Origin: CALFVT01 sp039989855
Lineage (GTDB): Bacteria; Pseudomonadota; Alphaproteobacteria; Caulobacterales; Maricaulaceae
Assembly (NCBI GenBank): GCA_039989855.1
Contig: JBDXGZ010000024.1
Coordinates: 1 to 64,000 of the forward strand
Length of the DNA stretch: 64,000 nt
Direction of reading: 5' to 3'
Positions 44,412-52,942 of this stretch are shown here, piece after piece (within the stretch, counting starts at the first letter, position 1; each line of letters starts with the position of its first letter). Below the pieces are notes generated by a model, which saw only the letters and a list, made by a program, of their open reading frames with translations, did not search any database and was not told the origin of the DNA. The translations under genes were made by a program, and so were the position numbers.

Positions 44412-45395
44412 TTATCCTCCAGTGACCGACATATGCCGTGCGAGGCTCGGGGTGTCACTAATGGAAAAGTCATGGGCTTCGGGTTTTAGGTTTACAGCTC
44501 TCGCGATTTCACTGTCCATATTGCCGCCTTGTTCGCGCAACACTTTGCGCAGATCAATATGATCGTCTTGGCCAAGGCACATGTAAATACGTCCCGTACA
44601 GGTTAAGCGGACGCGGTTGCAGCCTGCGCAAAAATTATTAGTGAGCGGGGATATAAATCCAATGCGTCCCCCTGTCTCAGATACAACACTATAGCGCGCG
44701 GGGCCGCCGAGCGTGTCTTTGTTTAAGACGGGCGAGAGATCAAAATGCTTAGTCAACAGGTCTTTAGCGGCGGTCATGGGAACATATTGCTCGCGGCGAG
44801 ATACGCCCGTTTGTCCCATAGGCATGATTTCAATTAAGCTCATGTCGAAGTTTTGGGCGTGCGCCCAGCGCATCATATCGGGGATGTCTGTAAGGTTCTC
44901 TGGTAGTAGCACCGTGTTGAGTTTAATCTGCAACCCGGCCTCTTTTGCGGCTTGGATACCCTCCATCACTTGAGACAAAACATTCCTGCGTGTGAGTTTA
45001 GCAAAGACATCTGGGTTAAGGCTATCGAGCGAAAGATTAATTCGCTTCACACCCAGCGAGGCGAGATGGTCAGCATATTTGCTAAGCTGTGTCCCATTCG
45101 TCGTCAGTGTAAGTTCTGATAGGTCTTGACCCAAGCGTGGAGAAAGCTGAGCGAAAAGCTCCATCACGTCTTTGCGCACTAAGGGCTCACCGCCGCTAAT
45201 ACGGATTTTCTCTACGCCGAAATCTATGAAACGGTGAGAGATTTTAGCCAATTCTTCAAGGCTAAGCAAATCCGTCTTGGGCAGAAACGTCATTTTTTCT
45301 AACATGCAATATTGGCAACGTAGGTCACAACGATCTGTCACAGAAATGCGCAAGTATTTTATTTCACGGCCAAATTTATCGACGAGATTAGGCAT
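44412..45395 (-). CDS. moaA: GTP 3',8-cyclase
   Basis: Radical-SAM enzyme that starts Mo-cofactor synthesis from GTP. The 327-residue protein has the SAM-cluster motif DRCDLRCQYCM (about 20-30), the second cluster FCAGCNRVRLTCTGRIYMC (about 252-270) and the required C-terminal Gly-Gly (SVTGG). First gene of the operon. I see no Mo-cofactor riboswitch in its leader, only a GTTACA/TGTAAC inverted repeat at 45438-45466. Confidence 0.96.
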   Translation of the reverse strand: MPNLVDKFGREIKYLRISVTDRCDLRCQYCMLEKMTFLPKTDLLSLEELAKISHRFIDFGVEKIRISGGEPLVRKDVMELFAQLSPRLGQDLSELTLTTNGTQLSKYADHLASLGVKRINLSLDSLNPDVFAKLTRRNVLSQVMEGIQAAKEAGLQIKLNTVLLPENLTDIPDMMRWAHAQNFDMSLIEIMPMGQTGVSRREQYVPMTAAKDLLTKHFDLSPVLNKDTLGGPARYSVVSETGGRIGFISPLTNNFCAGCNRVRLTCTGRIYMCLGQDDHIDLRKVLREQGGNMDSEIARAVNLKPEAHDFSISDTPSLARHMSVTGG

Positions 45396-45581
45396 CTAAG
45401 ATATTGCCGAATACAGATCTTGTAATTTTATATGGGGGTTACATCTTCTCATAGATTAGGTGTAACACATGGATTATATTCAGAGCAAGCATCGTGCATT
45501 AGCGAGAGGGTATAAATTGAGATTTAAATTCCAGCGACTCATTAATTCAAATGGCAATAGTATGGGGTGTGGGGCAGGGTA

Positions 45582-46349
45582 ATGAAGTTAAGCCTAGCTT
45601 TCACTTTTCTCTTAACGGCAGCTCTCTATGCCTCAGCAGGCTTTGGGGGAGGCTCAACTTATACAGCGCTATTGGCCGTATCTGGCACGCCTTTTTACGT
45701 CATTCCAATTGTGTCGCTTATATGTAATATCTGCGTGGTTGCGGGTAATTGCCTTCGTTATTTTAGAGCAAAGCTTATTTTTCTAAGCGATGTTTGGCCC
45801 TTACTCATTCTGTCAATCCCAGCCGCCTTCTTTGGGGGGCGGTTAAATATATCAGAAGCCATTTTTATTGGCTTGCTATGCCTTGCCTTGTTTATAGCTG
45901 GGGCCAGAATGATATTAAGCCGAGAAGAGACTCATAGCGACCCGCAAGACCTTAGTCGTAATCCTATGATTTGCGCCTTCATAGGCGGCGCTATCGGTTT
46001 TTATTCTGGTATTGTCGGCATAGGCGGGGGGATATTTCTTGCGCCTGTACTTTACAAATTACGCTGGGGGCGAGCGCAGGAAATTGCAGCCGTGTGTAGT
46101 GTTTTCATTTTGGTGAACTCTGTGTCTGGCTTGGGTGGGCATTTTATTAAGGTGAGTGCATTTGAATTTGTCCCAGAGATAATATCTTACGTACCCCTTA
46201 TTATAGCTGTGCTTATAGGCGGCACGATTGGTAATGTCATGAGTATAAGGTTTTTAAAGTCGAGCATTCTGCGGCGTATTACTGGGCTGTTAATTCTTGC
46301 CGTTGCTATAAGGTTACTGATTAAATGGGTTGGGTTAGTGGCTGTTTAG
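45582..46349 (+). CDS. TauE/SafE-family permease
   Basis: A 255-residue membrane protein with about eight helices and the family repeats ASAGFGGGSTYTALLAV (about 19-35) and GIVGIGGGIFLAPVLY (about 139-154). Such permeases move small sulfur or organic anions (sulfite, sulfoacetate). It lies between moaA and mobA, so a link to molybdate or to a molybdoenzyme product such as sulfite is possible but not shown. The start MKLSLAF follows GGGGCAGGG. Confidence 0.82.
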   Translation: MKLSLAFTFLLTAALYASAGFGGGSTYTALLAVSGTPFYVIPIVSLICNICVVAGNCLRYFRAKLIFLSDVWPLLILSIPAAFFGGRLNISEAIFIGLLCLALFIAGARMILSREETHSDPQDLSRNPMICAFIGGAIGFYSGIVGIGGGIFLAPVLYKLRWGRAQEIAAVCSVFILVNSVSGLGGHFIKVSAFEFVPEIISYVPLIIAVLIGGTIGNVMSIRFLKSSILRRITGLLILAVAIRLLIKWVGLVAV

Positions 46350-46377
46350 ATGGCTTATAATTTCTATGCTGGTCACA

Positions 46378-46980
46378 TTAGTCACGCGTTGGAACGGTTT
46401 TAAGAGATTTATAATCATCAACTGTATTTATATTCATGAAGCTTCCGCTCGTCTTATCGTTAATCAAAACAGGGTGGGAGTTGATAGCAGAATGTAGACC
46501 TCTGACCGAGTGGATTTTATGGGTCAAAATGTGATGCTTAATGTTTTCAAAATCAGGCAGAGGCCATGCGGCATGTAGCCAATGGGCCTGCTCTGAATGT
46601 TGACCGTAACAGGCCTTACCCGAGACGCAAAGCATATCGCATATAGTGGTTGGGAGGATGGGCGTATCGACGGGGAGGGTAACAATACCCGATAGGCCTA
46701 AATTTTCCGCCCAAGCGAACGCAGCTAATAGCCCGCCCGCAGGGCCGATGGATTTTCCATCAATCGTAATATCAGTAAATTGTTCACTATTGGGCGCATC
46801 TATTTCTGATTGTCCGACGCTTATCGCGACATGATCAAAACTGTTTTCGAGACGGTTAAGGGCGATGTCTCTAAATGTTGAATCTTTGAGGGTGAGGGCG
46901 CTTTTATCCCTTCCGCCCATGCGCTGACCTCGCCCCCCCATCATAAGGACTCCGCCCCAATTTTTATGCATCATGACCAT
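46378..46980 (-). CDS. mobA: molybdenum cofactor guanylyltransferase
   Basis: Attaches GMP to molybdopterin to form the bis-MGD cofactor used by DMSO-reductase-type enzymes. The 200-residue protein has the nucleotide-binding VLMMGGRGQRMGGRDKSAL (about 11-29), PAGGLLAAFAWA and VTLPVDTPILPTTI (metal-binding Asp). It is separate from the moa operon but next to it. Confidence 0.9.
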   Translation of the reverse strand: MVMMHKNWGGVLMMGGRGQRMGGRDKSALTLKDSTFRDIALNRLENSFDHVAISVGQSEIDAPNSEQFTDITIDGKSIGPAGGLLAAFAWAENLGLSGIVTLPVDTPILPTTICDMLCVSGKACYGQHSEQAHWLHAAWPLPDFENIKHHILTHKIHSVRGLHSAINSHPVLINDKTSGSFMNINTVDDYKSLKTVPTRD

Positions 46981-47036
46981 ACGCTTAGTATTACGTCACG
47001 ACCCGGGATTATCCAAGGAGACTTTATGTTAACTTT

Positions 47037-47515
47037 AAACCTTTTAAGGGCGGCGACTCACGGGGCCCCTTAGGCGGCGTGCTTAAACTGGCCTTACACT
47101 GCAATTTTAGACTCACGATTGCATCGACTAAACGTGGCATTTTACTAGGCGTCGGCGGAACGCAGAGATTGCGGAGGTTTTTCTGCGTACCTTCTGCGCT
47201 TGATTTAATTACCTCAGGCCGTCTATTAACGCCCAACAAGTGCTAGAGTATGGCGTTATTGATGCTTCTTCGCGCAGTGGTTTTCGTAACAAGACCATCG
47301 CCTTAGCAGGGAGTGTTATTGAAAAAATATTCCGATTATGCGTGTGCATGACCGTCAGGTTATGGTTGACCTGTCTATCGACGAGAAGGACTATATTCTG
47401 GGCGTAGACTATTGGAATGAGTAAGGTCTTTACAAGCTAAAAAGTTTAAAGCTCAATATGGCACTGATCTTACACCGTCTCCTTTGCTTGAACAACAAGG
47501 TGGCCGCTTGTGAAA
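47037..47515 (+). pseudogene. degraded, internally deleted fadB/fadJ-type gene (left remnant)
   Basis: Plus-strand translation from 47037 gives an enoyl-CoA hydratase fragment: LGGVLKLALHCNFRLTIAS, then GILLGVGGTQRLRRFF, then SALDLITSGRLLT, then after a frame change AQQVLEYGVID. The dehydrogenase middle is missing, and from about 47395 the sequence matches the C-terminal end of a 3-hydroxyacyl-CoA dehydrogenase, with two one-base deletions relative to the copy at 52040. So it is a decayed multifunctional beta-oxidation gene. The 71-residue open frame on the other strand (47024-47239) is its shadow. The 46981-47618 stretch holds nothing else. Confidence 0.75.
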
Positions 47516-47618
47516 GTGTCGGGCGACTGGAGGCGTTCATAATCGATTTCATAGGCATTATAATTGTTGTTCAGCCCAGCCGTTCTGGCTTGCCAATTAA
47601 AGACACTGAAAATGAAGG

Positions 47619-47933
47619 TTATTTTAATGGATTTGTCATGCTGATTTTAATGGTTGAAATGTCATTTAGCAAACTATGCTTACATTTATCCAATAGTTCA
47701 TCATCGTCACAGTCTTCTAAAATGCAATCAAAGAAAAATGCAATTTTTTGTTCAAACTGCGTAAAGGAAGTAATTTGATATTCAAAAACTTCGTCAATGG
47801 TTTGACTGTATTTAAGTGAAGTTTGGTCGGCTAAAGTTTCATTTCCGTCAAGTAATAAGGCATATAATTGTTCGCGTAGTTTGGACGTATTGGAAATTAA
47901 ATTCGCGAACGAATGTAGGCGCGGTTTGTCCAT
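47619..47933 (-). CDS. small acidic protein of unknown function
   Basis: A 104-residue protein rich in Asp/Glu and Leu, all helical in character, with a stretch CILEDCDDDELLDKCKHS (about 68-85). I do not recognise it. It lies 73 bases after the LuxR-type gene on the same strand, inside the AT-rich island, and could be its operon partner. Base composition matches the island rather than the flanks. Confidence 0.5.
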   Translation of the reverse strand: MDKPRLHSFANLISNTSKLREQLYALLLDGNETLADQTSLKYSQTIDEVFEYQITSFTQFEQKIAFFFDCILEDCDDDELLDKCKHSLLNDISTIKISMTNPLK

Positions 47934-48006
47934 GATACTTTATTCCAGAAATGTTTTTGCTTAGTATATATATACAATGATTGCAAAATCACTCTGGAAT
48001 AGCAAC

Positions 48007-48783
48007 CTAGATTCGCACTAGGCCAAGTGAGACAGCTTTGACGGCTGTTGCAGTTCTGTTTGTTGTATGTAATTTCATGCCCATAACATTAACATAAGAC
48101 CCTATAATATGGGTTGAAATGCCGAGTTCTTTTGCAATTTCAATGTTCGTCTTTCCTCTTATTAACATCTGCAAAACTTGTTTTTCTCGAGAAGATATGG
48201 AGGGTGATTTTTCACTGTTATTGCAGTAAATTTCGATGAATTTATCATGAACCAAGCTAAAGAGTGCACGCAACAGACTTACACTTTCGTTGAGTGTTTC
48301 TTCTTTCTCATTTTGAGCATCAAAAACAGTGAATGCGTTTAAATAACGTGGACCGAAATATGGTATAATATAGGCTTTTGTGTTTTGCTCAAATGCTCCA
48401 AATGCTGAATGAGATAAGGTAAGATTTTTAATTGAAACAGGTGTTAGCTCTAAAGGTTGATTCAGCGTTGACGATGATAACTGCTGAAGCGCATCAAATA
48501 TGTCATCTTTTTCCTTTTGTACAAGCTTGGTAACTGGATTTAATGTATCGGGAATGAGTTTATATATATGCAGTTTGGAAATATCAGAATCTTGTAAAGA
48601 TGGGTTTGAGTATAAGAAAAAAGCAATGTTTTTAATTCCAATATTTTTTAAAATGTTCTTTAAATTAAACCATAATTCACATGGAGTCTTAATCGTCTCC
48701 CAAGCGGCCTCTAGAGAAAGTATGCTTTCCCCAATAGATTCGGCTTCAGCCATTTCACTTTTTACATTCACTTCCTTTAACAT
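48007..48783 (-). CDS. LuxR-type regulator with an N-terminal ligand-like domain
   Basis: A 258-residue protein. The N-terminal part (about 1-175) resembles an autoinducer-binding or GAF-like fold in outline (LNAFTVFDAQ) but lacks clear acyl-homoserine-lactone residues. The C-terminal LuxR helix-turn-helix (about 195-258) has SSREKQVLQMLIRGKTNIEI and AKELGISTHIIGSYVNV. A GTG start upstream would add 27 residues; I prefer MLKEVNVKSE, which has AGGCGG nearby. It is divergent from the membrane-anchored regulator gene. No LuxI-type synthase is seen in the window, so the ligand is unknown. Confidence 0.8.
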   Translation of the reverse strand: MLKEVNVKSEMAEAESIGESILSLEAAWETIKTPCELWFNLKNILKNIGIKNIAFFLYSNPSLQDSDISKLHIYKLIPDTLNPVTKLVQKEKDDIFDALQQLSSSTLNQPLELTPVSIKNLTLSHSAFGAFEQNTKAYIIPYFGPRYLNAFTVFDAQNEKEETLNESVSLLRALFSLVHDKFIEIYCNNSEKSPSISSREKQVLQMLIRGKTNIEIAKELGISTHIIGSYVNVMGMKLHTTNRTATAVKAVSLGLVRI

Positions 48784-48929
48784 ATCAACCCGCCTAAATC
48801 TTATCAGTTGTTTTTCACTAGAAAACGCTCTGTCGTTTAGTGTTATAAACCATCCATTTGTCACATGGACGATTTATTAAATTGTTAGCATTTCCTCTAG
48901 CCAAATGAAGGACGAACGCGTAACAGAGC

Positions 48930-48946
48930 GTTAACTTTTCGTTAAC
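48930..48946. promoter_or_regulatory. CtrA box upstream of the membrane-anchored regulator
   Basis: GTTAACTTTTCGTTAAC contains TTAA-CTTTTCG-TTAAC, a perfect match to the alphaproteobacterial CtrA consensus TTAA-N7-TTAAC, here symmetric on both strands. It ends 40 bases before the start at 48986 and lies about 150 bases from the divergent LuxR-type start. A master cell-cycle regulator is thus a likely controller. Confidence 0.7.
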
Positions 48947-48985
48947 AATTGTATTTTTGATTTTTTATCAGTATGGAATAAGGTG

Positions 48986-50608
48986 ATGATTGCGTCTAAA
49001 AAACAACAATATTTTAGTATAGAAGATATTACCAAAATAGTTGAGGATGTTAAAAAATCTAATTGTTTTGGAAGATCAAAAAGGCAATTGAAATTATTTG
49101 AATATCTTCTAACGAAGTCGCTTTCCGGCCTTACTGATGATGTAACGCAATATTCAATCGCACTTGATGTTTTAGATAGACCCGAAAGTTTTGATAGTGC
49201 ATCGGACAGTATAGTCCGGGTGGAAATGCACCGGCTTCGTGCAAATTTGGACGTTTATAATTCGGCCGATTTCAACTATTTAATTGAACTTCCTTCAGCA
49301 AGATTTGATATCATTGTTAAAGCTCGAAAGCGATTCATCTTCACGAGATTGCAAGCTGCGCCAAAGTCTATCGGCTGGGGGGGGCTCATTGCCACAATAG
49401 CTTTTATGATTGGTCATGCTTCTTCTGGAGCGCCTAAGATAATTAATAAAGCTGAATGTTCAGAACTTATCCCTAATGTTAATGTTAGTTATCAAGGTGA
49501 GGCCGCCCAATCTCAACCTTATGTGGAAGCTCTACTAAGAGGCGCGATAGCACAACAAACGAGCTTTAATCTATTACAGCCAAAAGAAAGCTGTTCAAAT
49601 GATTCAGCGCCTGTCTTTGATATTCAGTACGCAATATATGAAAATGAAGATGAGTTTAGCTTAGTTCTCAAAGCTTTAGATAAGAATGATATCGTCGTAG
49701 GTTCTCACCATATAAACGGCGATATCAGTGCCACAAAAAATGGAACCGAGTTTCACCATAAAATAATTGCGACAGCGAATAGCATGACAATGCCTGACAG
49801 TATGCTTGCTAGGTTTGCGTTAAAAGGCGAGTGGTCGTCGCCTCAAAACAAAAAAAATTATGGCTGCTTGATTGCGATGTATGATTCATTCTCTGGAGAA
49901 TTAACTAGTGAGTTTGTGAATATTCATTCATGTCTTGAAAACGCTGTTGAGAGCGGCACTGCAACGTTGGACAATTATGGAGCCCTTGCGTCTAGCTATC
50001 TAGATCAAGCTCGCAATAGCCGACATTTAACTACAACCGACTCACTCAAGATGGCCGAAAGAATACTTGATGAATATAAAGACGAATGGATAAATAGCAG
50101 TGAACTTGCCATTGCAAGAGTTTATTATGAAGTTGGTCGACCAGACTTTAATGCAGAGCGTATGGAGCAAATTTTAACCAACACACGCTTAAGATATAGT
50201 ACGAACCCACAAGTCTTATTAACAGTCGCTTCTTACCTTGGTTATTCTATAGGACGTTGGGATGACGCAAAATTTTTGTCTGACTATGTAAAGCGAATAT
50301 ATTTTACAAGAGATCAGTCAGTGTATGATGTCGATGCGGGATATGCATTTGTAAATCATTCGTCTGATCAGCCTATCGATGATTGCTATAAATATTACTC
50401 AGAAGATTCTATTTATATTAATGTGCTAGTTAATGCTTGCGCTGTTTCAGCTGAAAATAAAGAGTGGGCTGAAATCACCGAGGCCAATTTGGGCAAAATG
50501 AATATCGAGGGGACTGAGGATAAAATAACATATATCGAGAATAGTGTTCAAGACCGTCAATTTATGAATAAAATAAGGAATGTATTTGGAAAGAGTGTAA
50601 GTTATTAA
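48986..50608 (+). CDS. membrane-anchored regulator with winged-helix-like N-terminus
   Basis: A 540-residue protein. Residues about 28-112 match a domain that I recognise from alphaproteobacterial adenylate-cyclase and TPR proteins: RSKRQLKLFEYLL, then QYSIALDVLDRPESFD and DSIVRVEMHRLRANLD, a DNA-binding-like fold. One hydrophobic helix follows (about 130-147, GWGGLIATIAFMIGHAS), then a long periplasmic or exported-side part with TPR-like helices (about 320-470). The plan is like that of CadC-type one-component sensors: DNA-binding end inside, sensor outside. Function and ligand unknown. A CtrA box precedes it, and a secreted peptide gene follows. Confidence 0.7.
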   Translation: MIASKKQQYFSIEDITKIVEDVKKSNCFGRSKRQLKLFEYLLTKSLSGLTDDVTQYSIALDVLDRPESFDSASDSIVRVEMHRLRANLDVYNSADFNYLIELPSARFDIIVKARKRFIFTRLQAAPKSIGWGGLIATIAFMIGHASSGAPKIINKAECSELIPNVNVSYQGEAAQSQPYVEALLRGAIAQQTSFNLLQPKESCSNDSAPVFDIQYAIYENEDEFSLVLKALDKNDIVVGSHHINGDISATKNGTEFHHKIIATANSMTMPDSMLARFALKGEWSSPQNKKNYGCLIAMYDSFSGELTSEFVNIHSCLENAVESGTATLDNYGALASSYLDQARNSRHLTTTDSLKMAERILDEYKDEWINSSELAIARVYYEVGRPDFNAERMEQILTNTRLRYSTNPQVLLTVASYLGYSIGRWDDAKFLSDYVKRIYFTRDQSVYDVDAGYAFVNHSSDQPIDDCYKYYSEDSIYINVLVNACAVSAENKEWAEITEANLGKMNIEGTEDKITYIENSVQDRQFMNKIRNVFGKSVSY

Positions 50609-50660
50609 TTCACTCTTAAATAGGTGTTTAATGTAAAAAACACTAAAATCACCAATATTT

Positions 50661-50676
50661 TTAACAAGTAATTAAC
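50661..50676 (+). promoter_or_regulatory. CtrA box upstream of the secreted peptide gene
   Basis: TTAA-CAAGTAA-TTAAC is a perfect TTAA-N7-TTAAC match, ending 46 bases before the peptide start. The spacing is almost the same as in the box before the anchored regulator (40 bases). It is in the 113-base gap that otherwise holds only two weak hairpins at 50591-50643. Confidence 0.7.
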
Positions 50677-50721
50677 CATAACCATGAAGAAGTTTGCCTT
50701 CCACAACTAAGGAGGCAAATC

Positions 50722-50973
50722 ATGAATAAACTACTTTTAACAACTGCTTTACTTTCAATTGGGTCATTTAGTGCAAGTGCGACAGTCCCTGACCCTGTCA
50801 ATTCGCTATCGGAAATTGACTTCAATTCTATGCACGAGACGCTAGCGACAACATCTGTTGCAGTTGGACTTCATAAAGGTGACGTTCAGGCGATTGCAAG
50901 AATAGCAGAAACTCATCTATATAAAGGTGATGGCTCATCTCTTATGTCAACAATACGCAGACATAGATACTAA
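50722..50973 (+). CDS. short secreted peptide (83 residues)
   Basis: An 83-residue product with a clear signal peptide (MNKLLLTTALLSIGSFSASA, cleavage after residue 20) and a mature part of about 63 residues that has no cysteine and ends in a basic tail (STIRRHRY). A strong AAGGAGG site precedes the ATG. It is followed 14 bases later by the partner gene. The mature peptide could be a signal, a toxin or an envelope component; I do not recognise it. Confidence 0.75.
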   Translation: MNKLLLTTALLSIGSFSASATVPDPVNSLSEIDFNSMHETLATTSVAVGLHKGDVQAIARIAETHLYKGDGSSLMSTIRRHRY

Positions 50974-50987
50974 TTCTTAAGCTTCAA

Positions 50988-52013
50988 ATGTTTCTAACAT
51001 TTGATACGGTTGAGGCTTTCGCCGTAAAGCGAAACCCGTCTTTGAGTTTTCCATTCTTGAAAGAGAATGGTGAACTTATTTCTATATGCGTAAATGCGGG
51101 TTTTCTTATCGAACCGAGAGCGTTAACTCTGTATGACGACTTCTATAAGAATGCTGTTAAATTTACGCAATGCTACCCACAATATTACCGATTTACTTTA
51201 GGAATGGTTTTAGACCTTGAACAAGGTGGTTATGAGGGCAATGAGGGGCAAAAACTTACTGAATATGTCAAACAAAAAAAGCTAATCAAATACGATACGT
51301 CTGATAGTCGGAAGCTTGAAACACTCACGATGTTAGGTGAGAGAGGGCCTCTCTCAACCGAAAACTACAATATTTATTTAGACATTTTAGATAATGTAGA
51401 AGGCTTCATTGAGAACCCTGAATGGTATATGAAGTTTAATAAGCCCTTATTTTATGATTTAACACACATTATATTTTTTCTCACACATTACGGGACAAAG
51501 AAGATACCATTACAAAATGATGTGTATCCTTGCTTAATCTATATGGGCTTGCTGGCCTTACTTGATAATGATGCAGATTTGCTCTCTGAAGTTTGCATAT
51601 GTTTAGATTATATAGGGCGAGAAACTCCAAAATATTGGGATGATTTTTTATTAGCAAGTATCAATGATATCAAAATTTCTTATGCTGGAACCGTTGCTTC
51701 AAGCCTCAACCGTTCCGTTGATGAATACCATATTTATCTCGTTTTAAACGCTTACTTTGCCGCAAGAAATAAACCGATTTTTGAACATAAATTTAAATCC
51801 CGCACACCGAGTTTTTCTCTTCCAAGCCAAACAGAAAGTATATTATCCAAGCTCTCTGATTACACACACGAATGTAATTTTAGTTACAAACAGAAGCCGA
51901 AAACTCTAGATTTTTTTATCAGTACCCTTGATGATAATGAGTTGAGTCATTGGCAAAAATATATGGCATCACATGAACTTGCTACCGTTTTAACTTCAAA
52001 GTTATTTTGTTAA
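50988..52013 (+). CDS. 341-residue helical protein, partner of the secreted peptide
   Basis: A soluble, mostly helical protein with no signal peptide. Distinct segments are NPSLSFPFLKENGELIS (about 16-32), YPQYYRFTLGMVLDLEQGG (about 63-81), FYDLTHIIFFLTHYGTK (about 154-170) and LALLDNDADLLSEVCICLDY (about 188-207). The DLTHIIFFLTHYG motif with paired His reminds me of helical proteins in uncharacterised peptide clusters of actinobacteria; this is an impression only. The ATG has no Shine-Dalgarno and follows the peptide stop by 14 bases, so it is probably made by coupling, at lower level than the peptide. The function is unknown. Confidence 0.65.
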   Translation: MFLTFDTVEAFAVKRNPSLSFPFLKENGELISICVNAGFLIEPRALTLYDDFYKNAVKFTQCYPQYYRFTLGMVLDLEQGGYEGNEGQKLTEYVKQKKLIKYDTSDSRKLETLTMLGERGPLSTENYNIYLDILDNVEGFIENPEWYMKFNKPLFYDLTHIIFFLTHYGTKKIPLQNDVYPCLIYMGLLALLDNDADLLSEVCICLDYIGRETPKYWDDFLLASINDIKISYAGTVASSLNRSVDEYHIYLVLNAYFAARNKPIFEHKFKSRTPSFSLPSQTESILSKLSDYTHECNFSYKQKPKTLDFFISTLDDNELSHWQKYMASHELATVLTSKLFC

Positions 52014-52039
52014 GCAACGTCATTATTACGTTAACGTCG

Positions 52040-52244
52040 GATATCGGTATCGCTTGCATTAAAGGTTATAACTACCCCGTCTATCTGTGGGGTTATATTC
52101 TAGGTGGACATGATTGGCTTGGGTAAGGTCATTAGCAAGCTAAAAGAGTTTAAGGCTCAATATGGCGCTGATTTCACCCTGTCTCCTCTGCGTGTAAAAC
52201 TTGCAAAAGAGGGCGGCCGCTTGAGTGATGTTACAACCTTTTAG
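52040..52244 (+). pseudogene. 3-hydroxyacyl-CoA dehydrogenase C-terminal remnant (right copy)
   Basis: The reading DIGIACIKGYNYP, then after a frame change MIGLGKVISKLKEFKAQYG, then SPLRVKLAKEGGRLSDV, is the last part of a FadB/FadJ-type dehydrogenase. About 110 bases (52110-52225) match the left remnant at 47400-47510 at roughly 80% by eye, in the same direction. It lies 26 bases after the 341-residue gene. Confidence 0.75.
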
Positions 52245-52271
52245 GGCGGTAAAGTTCATTTAAGCTCGGCC

Positions 52272-52886
52272 TCACCCTCGACAGGCGTCCTCCGTTAAAA
52301 GACCAAAGCGCGCCACGTCTTTTGGTAAAAGAATGTAAATTTCGTCCGCGTCGGCGGCGTCTCGCGTGAAGGCGTAAAAGCGCGGGTCAATGCTCATGTC
52401 GCGTAGGAATTTCTCCTGCACCCCTTGGCGGCGATCAGTCCCAAGGTTTTTAGGCGAGAACACGCCGATATTATTCTGGCTATCATAGCTCCAACTATGG
52501 ACGCCGATTTTCGCGCCGCAGTCCATCGTGCGTTCCGCGCCCGAGAGGAACAAATCCACCGCGCCCGAGGCAATATAGCTCCGCCGCTGCACATGGGTTG
52601 TCAGGCCGCGCTTGCGTATCATACGCGCAATCCGAAGGTTTGTATCGGCATCCACCGTGCCGGGCATGCGCTTTAAGATCAAATGTCTGACCTGTGGGTT
52701 ATCATCCAAAAACCGCTTAGTTACACCATAAGAGCTGCTGTCCGTCCCGCCGTAAACAGAGGCAGTTTGGCCGTCTATTTCAAAGCGTATCGTGCCGTGA
52801 CCGGGGCGTGTCACCTTATAGATGGCCACACTCGCGGCGATGAGCAGCAAGACAAGTACGATGATCTGTTGACGACGAAAGGACAT
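52272..52886 (-). CDS. exported ClpP/crotonase-fold-like protein
   Basis: A 204-residue protein with an N-terminal hydrophobic anchor (about 8-25). The soluble part resembles periplasmic proteins of COG3904 type, whose fold is like ClpP: IARMIRKRGLTTHVQ, then YIASGAVDLFLSGAER with a candidate nucleophile Ser, then KIGVHSW with a candidate His. Whether it is a working peptidase cannot be told. It is divergent from cysS, with 56 bases between the starts. High GC separates it from the island. Confidence 0.65.
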   Translation of the reverse strand: MSFRRQQIIVLVLLLIAASVAIYKVTRPGHGTIRFEIDGQTASVYGGTDSSSYGVTKRFLDDNPQVRHLILKRMPGTVDADTNLRIARMIRKRGLTTHVQRRSYIASGAVDLFLSGAERTMDCGAKIGVHSWSYDSQNNIGVFSPKNLGTDRRQGVQEKFLRDMSIDPRFYAFTRDAADADEIYILLPKDVARFGLLTEDACRG

Positions 52887-52942
52887 AATTACTCCCTATA
52901 AGGGCTTTGCTTTGTTCGCAACATATCATAAAGCCTTCCAGT

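Noticed and set aside
45396..45581. Mo-cofactor riboswitch before moaA
   Set aside because: The leader shows only one weak inverted repeat (GTTACA/TGTAAC at 45438-45466), not the multi-stem Moco fold.
47024..47239. 71-codon minus-strand open frame
   Set aside because: The plus strand encodes a clear enoyl-CoA hydratase fragment over the same bases.
48007..48783. Quorum-sensing system around the LuxR-type regulator
   Set aside because: No LuxI-type synthase is present in the window and the ligand-binding residues of acyl-homoserine-lactone receptors are not evident.
50591..50643. Terminator between the anchored regulator and the peptide gene
   Set aside because: Two short stems (AAGAGTG/CACTCTT and GTGTTT/AAACAC) exist but lack a T run; transcription may read through, so no terminator is called.
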